Below are positions 56,041-63,039 of a DNA stretch of 64,000 nt, piece by piece. The notes under the pieces were generated by a model. The model was not told the origin of the DNA, did no database searches, and worked only from the letters and a program-made list of their open reading frames with translations. Source of the DNA: Acinetobacter sp. ANC 3813 (GTDB lineage Bacteria > Pseudomonadota > Gammaproteobacteria > Pseudomonadales > Moraxellaceae); NCBI RefSeq assembly GCF_002135435.1, contig NZ_NEGK01000009.1:62001-126000 (forward strand), given 5' to 3'. The number at the start of each line of letters is the position of its first letter. Position 1 is the first letter of the stretch. The position numbers and the translations under genes were made by a program.

Positions 56041-57264
56041 ATGCTCACAGATACCAAAATTAGAAGCTTAAAGCCTCGCGAAAAGACATATCGTATAGCT
56101 GATCACAATGGTTTATGTATAGAAATTCGCCCGAGTGGCACAAAGTTATGGCGGTACAGATATCGTTTTGAAGGCAAAGCATCAATGCTCAGCCTCGGTG
56201 AATATCCGCATGTGAGTCTTGCTGACGCTCGCAAAGCTAAAGATGATGCCAGACTAATGTTGAATGACGGCAAAAATCCCTCTCAAGTCAGAAAAGATGA
56301 AAAAATAGAGGCTAGCATCCAGAATGCAAACACTTTTGGATTGGTCTCGCAGGAATATATTGCTGATATCTTAAAAGCTAGATCCGATAAGTATGTTAAT
56401 AAAATAAGGAAATCGCTGGAACTTGATATATATCCAGTTATTGAACACAAGAATGTTGCTGAAATATCGGCAGCTGATGTTCTTTACATTGCTAGATCTA
56501 CTGTGTCTCGTGTCAGAACAACTGGTAAAAGAGGCACTGGTGAAATTACCGCGCTCAACAATATAAAGATCATAGGTGCTGTTATGCGCTATGCAATTGC
56601 AACTTTAAGAGCAGAGAACGATCCAACCTATGCTGTTCGTGGTTCTATCACTCGCCCTGATACGGAGCACGCAAGGCCATTAACAAAGGAAGAGCAAGCT
56701 CATTTTAGGAAAGGTCTTGATAATTTTAGAGGATCAGCAACAGTTAGAAATGCGCTGCTCACAATGGCATACACAATGCTGCGATCAATCGAAATACGAC
56801 GCATGAAATGGAGTTATGTTGATTTTGAGTCAAAAATAATCAATTTTCCTATTTCTACACGAAGCAATTCCCAAGAAAGAACAACAAAGAAAAATAGGAT
56901 TCACTTAGTGCCCATGTCTGATCAGCTTTATACTCTATTGCAGCAGCAACACATTGAGTCTGGAAATAAGGAATATGTATTTCCAGCTGTCTATAGCGGG
57001 GGTAATTTAAACCCGATTGGCGGTACAACACTAAATGTAGCCCTTAAAAACATGGGATTAAAGACTGTTACAGCTCATGATTTCCGAGCCACAGCTTCTA
57101 CCATCTTGAATGAATTGGATTTTGCTGAAGATTGGATTGAAAAGCAGTTGGCGCATGCTGCACAAAACAAGGTTCGAGCATCCTATAATCACGCCAAGTA
57201 TATGAGCCAGCGCAGAGACATGCTGCAACAATGGGCTGATATTGTTGATGGGTGGAAAGAATAA
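56041..57264 (+). CDS. P4-type tyrosine integrase of the genomic island
   Basis: 407 residues: N-terminal DUF4102 domain (MLTDTKIRSLKP and the GLCIEIRPSGTKLWRYRYRF segment), then a tyrosine-recombinase catalytic domain with arginine in TMLRSIEIRRMKW (near residue 243), H-x-x-R as HDFRATAST (near residue 343) and the tyrosine segment SYNHAKYMSQRR (near residue 380). The ATG follows directly on an inverted repeat. It marks the left end of an element inserted in ybaK; P4-type integrases more often use tRNA genes. Confidence 0.93.
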   Translation: MLTDTKIRSLKPREKTYRIADHNGLCIEIRPSGTKLWRYRYRFEGKASMLSLGEYPHVSLADARKAKDDARLMLNDGKNPSQVRKDEKIEASIQNANTFGLVSQEYIADILKARSDKYVNKIRKSLELDIYPVIEHKNVAEISAADVLYIARSTVSRVRTTGKRGTGEITALNNIKIIGAVMRYAIATLRAENDPTYAVRGSITRPDTEHARPLTKEEQAHFRKGLDNFRGSATVRNALLTMAYTMLRSIEIRRMKWSYVDFESKIINFPISTRSNSQERTTKKNRIHLVPMSDQLYTLLQQQHIESGNKEYVFPAVYSGGNLNPIGGTTLNVALKNMGLKTVTAHDFRATASTILNELDFAEDWIEKQLAHAAQNKVRASYNHAKYMSQRRDMLQQWADIVDGWKE

Positions 57265-57324
57265 AAAATAAAAACTTGGCTCTATTTCCATACAGAACAC
57301 ACTTTTATTAAGTTTTAATAATTA

Positions 57325-57356
57325 AAATCCCTCAAGTTAAGTCTTGAGGGCTTTTT
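57325..57356 (+). terminator. Integrase terminator
   Basis: CCCTCAAG, a 6-nt loop and CTTGAGGG, then CTTTTT, 65 bp past the integrase stop. On the minus strand it also follows the Q-rich gene. Confidence 0.85.
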
Positions 57357-57367
57357 GATAATCAGAA

Positions 57368-57517
57368 TTACTTCTGTTGTTTCTGTGGATTTTCAGGTTG
57401 TTCATTTGGTTGTTTTTTGGGGTCAGCTTGTTGCTGCTGTTTCTGATCATTCTGTTGATTAGGTTGTTTCTGAGGATCAGATTGCTGATTTTGTTGGTTC
57501 GGTTGTTGATTAGCCAT
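57368..57517 (-). CDS. Q/P/K-rich 49-aa protein (first of two)
   Basis: Starts MANQQPNQQ and consists almost only of Q, N, P, K, D, E, S and A, with no hydrophobic core (QKQQQQADPKKQPNEQPE). Predicted wholly disordered and soluble. A good ribosome site (AAAGGATGG, about 10 nt from the ATG) supports translation. A similar protein is encoded at 58600-58782 in the same direction. Function unknown. Confidence 0.65.
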   Translation of the reverse strand: MANQQPNQQNQQSDPQKQPNQQNDQKQQQQADPKKQPNEQPENPQKQQK

Positions 57518-57783
57518 TTTGATTTCCATCCTTTAATTTTAATACATGCTATAAAATATAGCAGGCTTATCAATCTACGCCTTTAAATTCGTGTTTTTTC
57601 AATTCAGGTGTATCTGATTGCATCTATGTAAGTTGGAAAAATATAAGCACTTGATCCTTATCAATACTGATTAGAATAAGTTAACAATTATTACTTAAAG
57701 CCCTCACTTGAGAGCGTTAACAATTCACAAGCCGTTCTTAGGAAATACACACTTTCATTTCATAAAATAAGTTTTACATCCTT
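57518..57783. other. Gap in the island with a decayed terminator copy and 10-bp direct repeats
   Basis: GTTAACAATT occurs at 57680-57689 and 57716-57725. Between them is GCCCTCACTTGAGAGC, one or two changes away from the terminator stem at 59607-59622. No reading frame. Confidence 0.45.
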
Positions 57784-58011
57784 CTAAAATTCATCATTTA
57801 CTTTCATGTGTGGATCACCTTTTTCATCATCGTATTGATCTACAGACTTAAGTTGATTGTCGCGCGCATATCGAAACCCATTGTACGGCTCAGCTCCCTC
57901 TTTGAAGCCGCCAGGAATATCAGTTCACATTTGGTATTGGAAATAGAAATAGGCTGCGACACCTATAATTGCTAAAATAGTGCTAATTAATTTTAAATTG
58001 TTTGAGATCAT
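57784..58011 (-). pseudogene. Small membrane protein gene interrupted by an in-frame TGA
   Basis: ATG at 58011 opens a frame with an N-terminal membrane helix (LKLISTILAIIGVAAYFYF), reaches TGA at 57925-57927 (codon 29) and continues in the same frame for 47 codons (TDIPGGFKEGAEPYNGFRYA and on, ending KVNDEF) to TAG. Without the TGA it would be a 75-residue single-pass protein. The downstream part has normal coding character, so the stop appears recent. Confidence 0.6.
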
Positions 58012-58039
58012 TTTTTATTCTCTAGAGTTATTGGATATT

Positions 58040-58234
58040 TCAAATACTATTATTAATTTTATTAAATTTTTTTAAAAACAATATACGACCACTAATATTA
58101 TCAACATGCTGATAAATAAATCTACCATAGAGCCCATTAAAAGCATGGTCATTAGCGTTTTGCTTATATTCTAGACCTAATAACCTGTTAATTTCAGCTT
58201 TATCCTTAAGATGGATTAATATATTAATTTTCAT
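58040..58234 (-). CDS. Small hypothetical protein, 64 aa
   Basis: Basic soluble protein starting MKINILIHLKDKAEINRLLG. A good AGGAGT ribosome site 7 nt before the ATG makes translation likely. It lies 22 bp after the next small gene on the same strand, so probably one transcript. No family recognised. Confidence 0.55.
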   Translation of the reverse strand: MKINILIHLKDKAEINRLLGLEYKQNANDHAFNGLYGRFIYQHVDNISGRILFLKKFNKINNSI

Positions 58235-58255
58235 GAGGAAACTCCTATATTAAAA

Positions 58256-58477
58256 TTAATTATCTTTATAAAAAGCATCCTCCTCCACAAAATATACGTC
58301 ATCTGAATTATCCATTTTCCACTGATAAGTGCCTAATATTCTTTCAAAGCTATTTCCGTAAGAATTAGTAAGATTAATCAAATTACTATTCTCATCAAAT
58401 TCTCCTGTGAATGATAAACGCGGATAGCGATGAAACTCCTCATACATTTTATGAACTAGAACATGTTTAATAATCAT
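58256..58477 (-). CDS. Small hypothetical protein, 73 aa
   Basis: Starts MIIKHVLVHKMYEEFHRYPR; soluble, with aromatic-rich segments and an acidic C-terminus. AGAGAG precedes the start. Same strand and close to its two neighbours. No family recognised. Confidence 0.55.
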   Translation of the reverse strand: MIIKHVLVHKMYEEFHRYPRLSFTGEFDENSNLINLTNSYGNSFERILGTYQWKMDNSDDVYFVEEDAFYKDN

Positions 58478-58599
58478 TGCTTACTCTCTCTTCAGCAATA
58501 AAAAGGGTTAGCCTCTTTATTGCAGTTTAGTAATCAAAAAATCTATAATATTTTTAGATAATTCAATTACTTAGTTTGGTTTATTTTTACATTTAAGCC

Positions 58600-58782
58600 T
58601 TACTTTTCTTTGAAGGGGGTTTGGTTAGGTTGCTGTTGCTGCTGCTGTTTAGGCTCAGGTTGTGGCTGCTTAGATGACGGGGCTTCTTGCTGTTTTTGGT
58701 GTTGATTTCCCTGATCACTATCAGGTTGTTTATTTGTTTGGTTTTTTTGATTTGAACCTTGTTGACTTTCTGAATTTGACAT
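58600..58782 (-). CDS. Q/P/K-rich 60-aa protein (second of two)
   Basis: Starts MSNSESQQGSNQKNQTNKQ and holds runs such as PKQQQQQQPNQ; no hydrophobic core, predicted disordered. AGGA lies about 10 nt before the ATG. Composition and N-terminal MxNxxxQQ pattern resemble the 49-residue protein at 57368-57517. Function unknown; they could be DNA- or surface-associated flexible peptides, but nothing in the sequence proves it. Confidence 0.6.
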   Translation of the reverse strand: MSNSESQQGSNQKNQTNKQPDSDQGNQHQKQQEAPSSKQPQPEPKQQQQQQPNQTPFKEK

Positions 58783-59045
58783 AATGATGATCCTGTATTG
58801 TCATTAGTATTAATGACAGTTACAGACTGCTCCTATTCTAATTATTTAGATAGCACTCAAGTGTATCTATATATATTATAGTCATTTTGTTTTTTTATTT
58901 CTTATAGTTTTCACTTACTTGCAAAATACCTTTTACTTAATATTAAATTATATTTTAAAATTTACTTCAATTACAAAAAAAAGCACAATAATTACCACAA
59001 TATGACAATAATATACACCCCATTAAATCTATCGTGAGCTAAGCC

Positions 59046-59174
59046 ATGAAAATTCTAAAGTATATAGGTGTTGGTGTTTTAGCATGTTGTTTATACAAAA
59101 AAATAAAATCTAAGAAAAAAGATAAATACCATACTGAAGCAAATTCAATTAATCAGGATGAAAAACCCGCATAG
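59046..59174 (+). CDS. Tiny single-pass membrane protein, 42 aa
   Basis: Starts MKILKYIGVGVLACCLY (one hydrophobic segment with two adjacent cysteines), then a lysine-rich tail KKIKSKKKDKYHTEAN. No strong ribosome site except GAGC upstream. Similar to small membrane peptides in mobile elements. Translation uncertain. Confidence 0.4.
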   Translation: MKILKYIGVGVLACCLYKKIKSKKKDKYHTEANSINQDEKPA

Positions 59175-59248
59175 TCATTAACTCTGAATTTACTATTTAT
59201 TTTAATTCAAGCCATTTTTATAGTTTATTCTCCATATCGAGAGTTGTC

Positions 59249-59590
59249 ATGAATAACGGAATTTATTTACTTTTTTTCAAGAGTAAAAACTTTGATTTTG
59301 GTACTGGAATTTTGGTCGTAAACCATTGTATTGCAAATGGTGGTGATACATTATATTCGTACTCTGGATCAATAAAGGATGATCAAGCTATTCTTTATCT
59401 TGTAAAACATGATAGTAAAGCTCATTCCTTTTTTGGTGATTCGGTTAAACTTAAACTTAATTTGAACTGCCATCCTGAACCTGAAGGATATCTTCTCAGA
59501 GGAAATGTTGAGAATCTTCAAACCATCCCCCTTGTTATTAAAGCTAAATTCATTGGTCATTTAACTGAACCTAAGGATTTTTCTATATGA
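59249..59590 (+). CDS. GrlR-like regulatory protein
   Basis: 113 residues. NGIYLLFFKS at the start, GTGILVVNHCIANGGDTLYS, then PLVIKAKFIGHL near the end follow the beta-barrel layout of GrlR, the small protein that sequesters the activator GrlA of enteropathogen LEE type III secretion. The acidic EDED loop of GrlR is replaced here by KDDQA. No type III secretion genes are in the window, so here it likely binds another regulator. Recognised from memory of the family pattern. Confidence 0.55.
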   Translation: MNNGIYLLFFKSKNFDFGTGILVVNHCIANGGDTLYSYSGSIKDDQAILYLVKHDSKAHSFFGDSVKLKLNLNCHPEPEGYLLRGNVENLQTIPLVIKAKFIGHLTEPKDFSI

Positions 59591-59606
59591 TATTCGCAAT
59601 CAAAAT

Positions 59607-59628
59607 GCCCTCACTTGAGGGCTTTTTT
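59607..59628 (+). terminator. Terminator of the GrlR-like gene
   Basis: GCCCTCA, CT, TGAGGGC followed by six T, 17 bp after the stop codon. Confidence 0.85.
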
Positions 59629-59776
59629 ATATATAGCATTTAGCCATGTGGAAAAGGCAATACGGTCAAATTTTGACACCATAAAGCCGACTAGACTTCC
59701 CTTTTAATTTTGCCAGAGCCAATGTAACGTTAAACCCAGAATAGTTCCTATATAGGTAAAAGAATTGAAATAAAAA

Positions 59777-59792
59777 ACCGCCCGAAGGCGGT
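59777..59792 (-). terminator. Terminator of the antirepressor gene
   Basis: ACCGCC, loop CGAA (tetraloop) and GGCGGT. On the minus strand it is followed by a T-run (TTTTTTATTTC). It lies 7 bp after the stop codon. Confidence 0.8.
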
Positions 59793-59798
59793 CTATTT

Positions 59799-60599
59799 TT
59801 ACTTGAGCAATTTATATCGCTCATGCGGCAGTGTTTTAAGTTCAAACATGTGGTCGTAATCATAGTTTGGCATTTTAAAGCCGCATTTTTTACTCACGCC
59901 TGATATAGCACTACTCATTGAGAACATATTGTCGTTGAGCATGCTCACCAGTAATGGATTGAGTTTGGCCAATGCTGGGCTATGGGTATTCCACCATGCT
60001 TGAAAGAAGCGAGCATGTACGCAAAGCATTTCTAGGGATTGTTTTTCATCTATATAGATGTTCCCTTTTGACTTAATTTCTAGGGTTTCTAGGTAATTCA
60101 CTGCGTCTTGAAAATGAATGGCCAACAGATCGCTATAGCGTGCAATGCGGAAGTGTTTGTTGTGACGTGCCCACATTTCTGCATGAAGTCTGCGTTCACC
60201 TTGGGCGCGTCGGTCGACAATTTCTTTGAGTTCAGCTTGCTGCTCTGCGTTGATTTTTACACGTGTGTCGATTAGCTGCTGTAGTGATTCTTTGTCTAAT
60301 ACGTCGAGTACCCATTTTCGGAATTCTTTAGCGACTGGTGTACGGGCAAACATAGCGATTAAGTGACAACCTCTAAGTGAGAATATCCGCATACCCAAAC
60401 TGGGTAGCTGAGGATTCTCAACTACCTGCGTCATTTTTTGAGTGAATTCGTCTGCTTTACGATTAAAAATCTTACTTACTGCATTTTCTTGCTTATATCC
60501 TAAGGCTTGAGCTAATTCAGTAGATGTTAACCAAATGTCCTGTTCGTATCTAACAACATTAAACATTGTTTCATTAAAAGATAATGTTAAACTATTCAT
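59799..60599 (-). CDS. BRO-N/P22 Ant-type phage antirepressor
   Basis: 266 residues: N-terminal BRO domain (about residues 5-100; VVRYEQDIWLTSTELAQALG, GMRIFSLRGCHLIAMFART, AKEFRKWVLDVLD) and a C-terminal domain resembling the P22 antirepressor C-terminus (WWNTHSPALAKLNPLL and SSAISGVSKKCGF). Such proteins bind and inactivate phage repressors. Divergent from the Arc-type gene, an arrangement reminiscent of P22 immI but with reversed orientation. Its leader contains a GC-rich hairpin. Confidence 0.85.
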   Translation of the reverse strand: MNSLTLSFNETMFNVVRYEQDIWLTSTELAQALGYKQENAVSKIFNRKADEFTQKMTQVVENPQLPSLGMRIFSLRGCHLIAMFARTPVAKEFRKWVLDVLDKESLQQLIDTRVKINAEQQAELKEIVDRRAQGERRLHAEMWARHNKHFRIARYSDLLAIHFQDAVNYLETLEIKSKGNIYIDEKQSLEMLCVHARFFQAWWNTHSPALAKLNPLLVSMLNDNMFSMSSAISGVSKKCGFKMPNYDYDHMFELKTLPHERYKLLK

Positions 60600-60629
60600 A
60601 TCAGTTTTCTCGCTAAAGATTGATAACTA

Positions 60630-60664
60630 GCCCCGTGATCCGCCAAGATTATTCGGGGCTTTTT
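60630..60664 (+). terminator. Terminator-like hairpin in the antirepressor leader
   Basis: GCCCCG (60630-60635) and CGGGGC (60654-60659) with an 18-nt loop, followed by five T on the plus strand. On the minus strand it lies in the roughly 80-nt untranslated leader of the antirepressor gene. It could stop antisense transcripts or structure the leader. Confidence 0.55.
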
Positions 60665-60666
60665 AA

Positions 60667-60681
60667 CACCCCAGTGGGGTG
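60667..60681. promoter_or_regulatory. Palindromic box 1 of the Arc/Ant switch
   Basis: CACCCCAGTGGGGTG: ACCCC-N3-GGGGT core. It lies just past the predicted -10 of the minus-strand (antirepressor) promoter. A second copy is 49 bp away. Expected ligand: the adjacent Arc-family protein. Confidence 0.7.
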
Positions 60682-60688
60682 TATTTAA

Positions 60689-60717
60689 AATTTATTCTTT
60701 TAATTAAACCTTGTCAA
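60689..60717 (-). promoter_or_regulatory. Predicted antirepressor promoter
   Basis: On the minus strand TTGACA (60717-60712), 17-bp spacer, TAAATT (60694-60689). The -35 overlaps that of the divergent promoter, and its first bases fall at the edge of box 2. Predicted start near 60682, at the edge of box 1. Confidence 0.6.
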
Positions 60718-60739
60718 CCCCAGTGGGGTTTATTATTAT
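60711..60739 (+). promoter_or_regulatory. Predicted arc promoter with box 2 in its spacer
   Basis: TTGTCA (60711-60716), 17-bp spacer, TATTAT (60734-60739). The spacer contains almost all of box 2 (60716-60730). A protein bound there would block this promoter, consistent with autorepression. Confidence 0.65.
60716..60730. promoter_or_regulatory. Palindromic box 2 of the Arc/Ant switch
   Basis: AACCCCAGTGGGGTT, same core as box 1. It lies between the -35 and -10 of the predicted arc promoter and touches the -35 of the divergent promoter. Confidence 0.7.
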
Positions 60740-60769
60740 TGAATCAATTTCGAAAAACAGATTATTGAT

Positions 60770-61129
60770 ATGAGCAAGCATCTAGGTGTTGAATATAAAG
60801 TTCGAATGCCTCAAGAATTAAAAGATAAGATTACAGCATCGGCTAAAGAGCTGAATCGCTCTATTAATGCGGATATTGTGGCGAGACTGGAAGAGAGCTT
60901 TGAAGGATCAACTTTCACTAAAGAGCAAAAAATTGAATATGGTGAGGGTTTTTTAGCGGGTACAGTTGAGGCACTAACAGCTTTATACAGTGACCTACTT
61001 AGTGACTTAGAGAAAGGTTACTCAAATAATCCAACACCAGAATTATTTTTAGAAATAGAAAAATATAAATTTTTGTTAGAAAAAATGAATTTACTCTTAC
61101 ATAGTAAATCCCAAAATTTAAATACCTAA
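60770..61129 (+). CDS. Arc-family ribbon-helix-helix DNA-binding protein
   Basis: 119 residues; residues about 6-48 form the Arc-type RHH motif (YKVRMPQELKDKITASAKEL then NRSINADIVARLEESF). The longer helical C-terminal part is not in P22 Arc (53 residues). Probably represses itself and the divergent antirepressor through the two ACCCC-N3-GGGGT boxes. Weak ribosome site. Confidence 0.83.
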   Translation: MSKHLGVEYKVRMPQELKDKITASAKELNRSINADIVARLEESFEGSTFTKEQKIEYGEGFLAGTVEALTALYSDLLSDLEKGYSNNPTPELFLEIEKYKFLLEKMNLLLHSKSQNLNT

Positions 61130-61136
61130 TGAGATA

Positions 61137-61158
61137 AAAAAGCACCGTGAGGTGCTTT
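61137..61158. terminator. Bidirectional terminator between arc and the accessory operon
   Basis: AAAAGCACC, loop GTGA, GGTGCTTT. On the minus strand it continues TTTTTTATC and begins at the stop codon of the LPO_1073-type gene; on the plus strand it follows the arc-type stop. Confidence 0.75.
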
Positions 61159-62068
61159 AAATATATGACCTATATAATTCATACAATCCATAATTTTTTA
61201 AAGTACTAATTGCAATTTGCTCACCAATTGCAGAAATACCAAAATAATGACCTCTGAATAAGTTGTCATAGTTATCAATAAGTTTTTTATAGGTTAAAGC
61301 TGAATTTTCCAAAATCACATTAAGTATATCCTCTTCCTTTATACCCATAGCTGAATAATGATGTGTATGCTTATCAATTGCTCGATAAGCAAAATGATTA
61401 TTATTGTGTATAAGGATGCCTATAGACTCTAAATACTTCGCTTCTTTTAAATCAACCCGTTCATATTGAGAGAAAGGTAAGATTAATTTTTCAATTATTT
61501 CGTTTATATTACCTAAAAAAAACTCAACTTTTAGATCATTATTCCAATCATCCTCTTTTTCATAGCTAGGTAAAAAAGTATCAAGAAGATAAATAAAAAC
61601 TATAAAATCTATATGCTTAGAAACTAGCTTTGGTACTATTTCAATAGCCTGATTGCAGATTAAATTATTAAAATCATCAGTACTTTCTAACATCTTAGTA
61701 TTTATCAATTTAATCAATAAATCTGGATGCGCTTTTTCACCAAATCTTGCAGCCAATTGTATAGATTGGTTAAGACAAAACTGTATATCTGGATCAGCTA
61801 ATTTTTCTAATAAAATATTTTCAATGTTTTGATTAAGGTTTGCTTGTAAAGCTATAGAAAAATTATGAACATTTTCAAGTGCGACTTTAGCAGCTTCATC
61901 TCTTAGGCGAGGAAAATTCATGTCAAACAATTGATTACAAATGGGTATGATCTCAGTTATTAAAACTCCATTATTAATGGTTACATCATTTATTTGTTCT
62001 GCCTGTAACGCAATAGAACCACCTTCTACAGCTTGTTCTTGATTATTTGGCACTTTCTTGTTCCACAT
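61157..62068 (-). CDS. LPO_1073/Vpar_1526-family-like protein
   Basis: About 303 residues, soluble and helical. The N-terminus MWNKKVPNNQEQ, the segment SIALQAEQINDVTINNG (about residues 19-35) and the helical block FDMNFPRLRDEAAKVALEN resemble the poorly known LPO_1073/Vpar_1526 family (from memory). Start at 62068, with AAGGG upstream and the family's MWN beginning; it overlaps the end of the TM-protein gene by 26 bp, suggesting translational coupling. Last gene of the operon. Function unknown. Confidence 0.65.
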   Translation of the reverse strand: MWNKKVPNNQEQAVEGGSIALQAEQINDVTINNGVLITEIIPICNQLFDMNFPRLRDEAAKVALENVHNFSIALQANLNQNIENILLEKLADPDIQFCLNQSIQLAARFGEKAHPDLLIKLINTKMLESTDDFNNLICNQAIEIVPKLVSKHIDFIVFIYLLDTFLPSYEKEDDWNNDLKVEFFLGNINEIIEKLILPFSQYERVDLKEAKYLESIGILIHNNNHFAYRAIDKHTHHYSAMGIKEEDILNVILENSALTYKKLIDNYDNLFRGHYFGISAIGEQIAISTLKNYGLYELYRSYI

Positions 62069-62330
62069 TTCCATTACCCTTATTAATCACTACCCCCTGT
62101 ATAACGTCAGCTTGTAGCCCTATTGAGTCATCAAAAACTTCCTGATTTTTTGTTACAGATATTGGTGGCGTGGTATTATCTACTTTTTTAGCGATCTTAA
62201 AACTTGATAAAAATACTACAAATGCTGCTAAAAATGCCGCCCAAGAATCAAAGCCAGGCTTTAGTACTGCCCATAATAATGTAATGGCTGAACATAAACC
62301 CGCCACTGTAATAATAAGCGCTCTCATCAT
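62043..62330 (-). CDS. Two-TM protein sharing a motif with its downstream partner
   Basis: About 95 residues. Two hydrophobic segments (ALIITVAGLCSAITLLWAV and WAAFLAAFVVFLSSF) and a cytoplasmic tail carrying SIGLQADVIQGVVINKG. This matches SIALQAEQINDVTINNG of the next protein at 10 of 17 positions. Start at ATG 62330 after GAGGCC. The pair suggests a membrane component and a soluble partner; that is inference. Confidence 0.65.
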   Translation of the reverse strand: MMRALIITVAGLCSAITLLWAVLKPGFDSWAAFLAAFVVFLSSFKIAKKVDNTTPPISVTKNQEVFDDSIGLQADVIQGVVINKGNGNVEQESAK

Positions 62331-62369
62331 ATTGGCCTCATATAGTTTTTTCTGGAAAAACAAAACATA

Positions 62370-62567
62370 CTAAATCTTCACATAACGCCATGTTTTCAAA
62401 CCAAGTGCTTTCGCTGCATCTTTCGCAGTCGCTTTGTCACCCAGTAATGGTACTTGTCTTAAATCTAAAATTTCCAATAACTCAAAATCCCCTACTTTGA
62501 GATTTTGATCGTATTTGTATTTATACCAACGAACCTTATCTTCTGTAGTTGCTAAGACGTAAGACAT
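62370..62567 (-). CDS. Small hypothetical protein, 65 aa
   Basis: MSYVLATTEDKVRWYKYKYD at the start, LLGDKATAKDAAKALGLKTW near the end. Strong AGGGGG ribosome site before ATG 62567. Soluble, no family recognised. It lies 12 bp after the DUF4236 gene in the same operon. Confidence 0.65.
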   Translation of the reverse strand: MSYVLATTEDKVRWYKYKYDQNLKVGDFELLEILDLRQVPLLGDKATAKDAAKALGLKTWRYVKI

Positions 62568-62579
62568 AATCACCCCCTA

Positions 62580-63029
62580 TTAATTTTGCATATTCACAAA
62601 TACAAATAATAAAAGCCATCCAAAACTTATAAACCTTGCTGGCTTTGAATAGCCTTCACGCAGAGTAAACCATGCAAAAATATATGGCATTAGAAAAATT
62701 CCAATGCCCAAAAGAATCGAAACCTTCCGCTCAAACTTTGGCATAAATGGTAACGGTGGAGGAACTTGTGCTCCTACAGGAGACATATTCATTTGCATGC
62801 TAGACCTTACAGGCTCACTTCGAGCAGTTTCCTTCTTTACCTGCTTAGGGCTAAAGCTGCTATACGAAAGTCCAGTACCAGGCAAACCAACTGTTGTTCT
62901 TGTCCCCTTTTTTCCAAGGTTCACACGTGCTCCCTTACCGCCTAGTGAAACATTAGTAACACCCTTTTTCGTAATATTTAAACGTACACCCGGTGCTATC
63001 TTTAGACTTTTTCTAAAATTAAACCCCAC
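62580..63029 (-). CDS. DUF4236-domain membrane protein
   Basis: 149 residues. N-terminal DUF4236 pattern: NFRKSLKIAPGVRLNITKKG and NLGKKGTRTTVGLPGTGLSYS (about residues 4-60). C-terminal hydrophobic segments (about residues 105-145). GTG start after AAGGGG. DUF4236 proteins are common beside mobile elements; role unknown. 10 bp after the DUF4041-type gene. Confidence 0.8.
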   Translation of the reverse strand: MGFNFRKSLKIAPGVRLNITKKGVTNVSLGGKGARVNLGKKGTRTTVGLPGTGLSYSSFSPKQVKKETARSEPVRSSMQMNMSPVGAQVPPPLPFMPKFERKVSILLGIGIFLMPYIFAWFTLREGYSKPARFISFGWLLLFVFVNMQN

Positions 63030-63039
63030 GATTAACCCC

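Noticed and set aside
57925..57927. Selenocysteine or programmed recoding at the TGA in the small membrane gene
   Set aside because: No SECIS-like hairpin directly after the codon and no selenoprotein family match; a nonsense mutation is simpler.
59666..59863. 65-codon minus-strand frame after the antirepressor gene
   Set aside because: It overlaps the end of the antirepressor gene and its terminator; no ribosome site.
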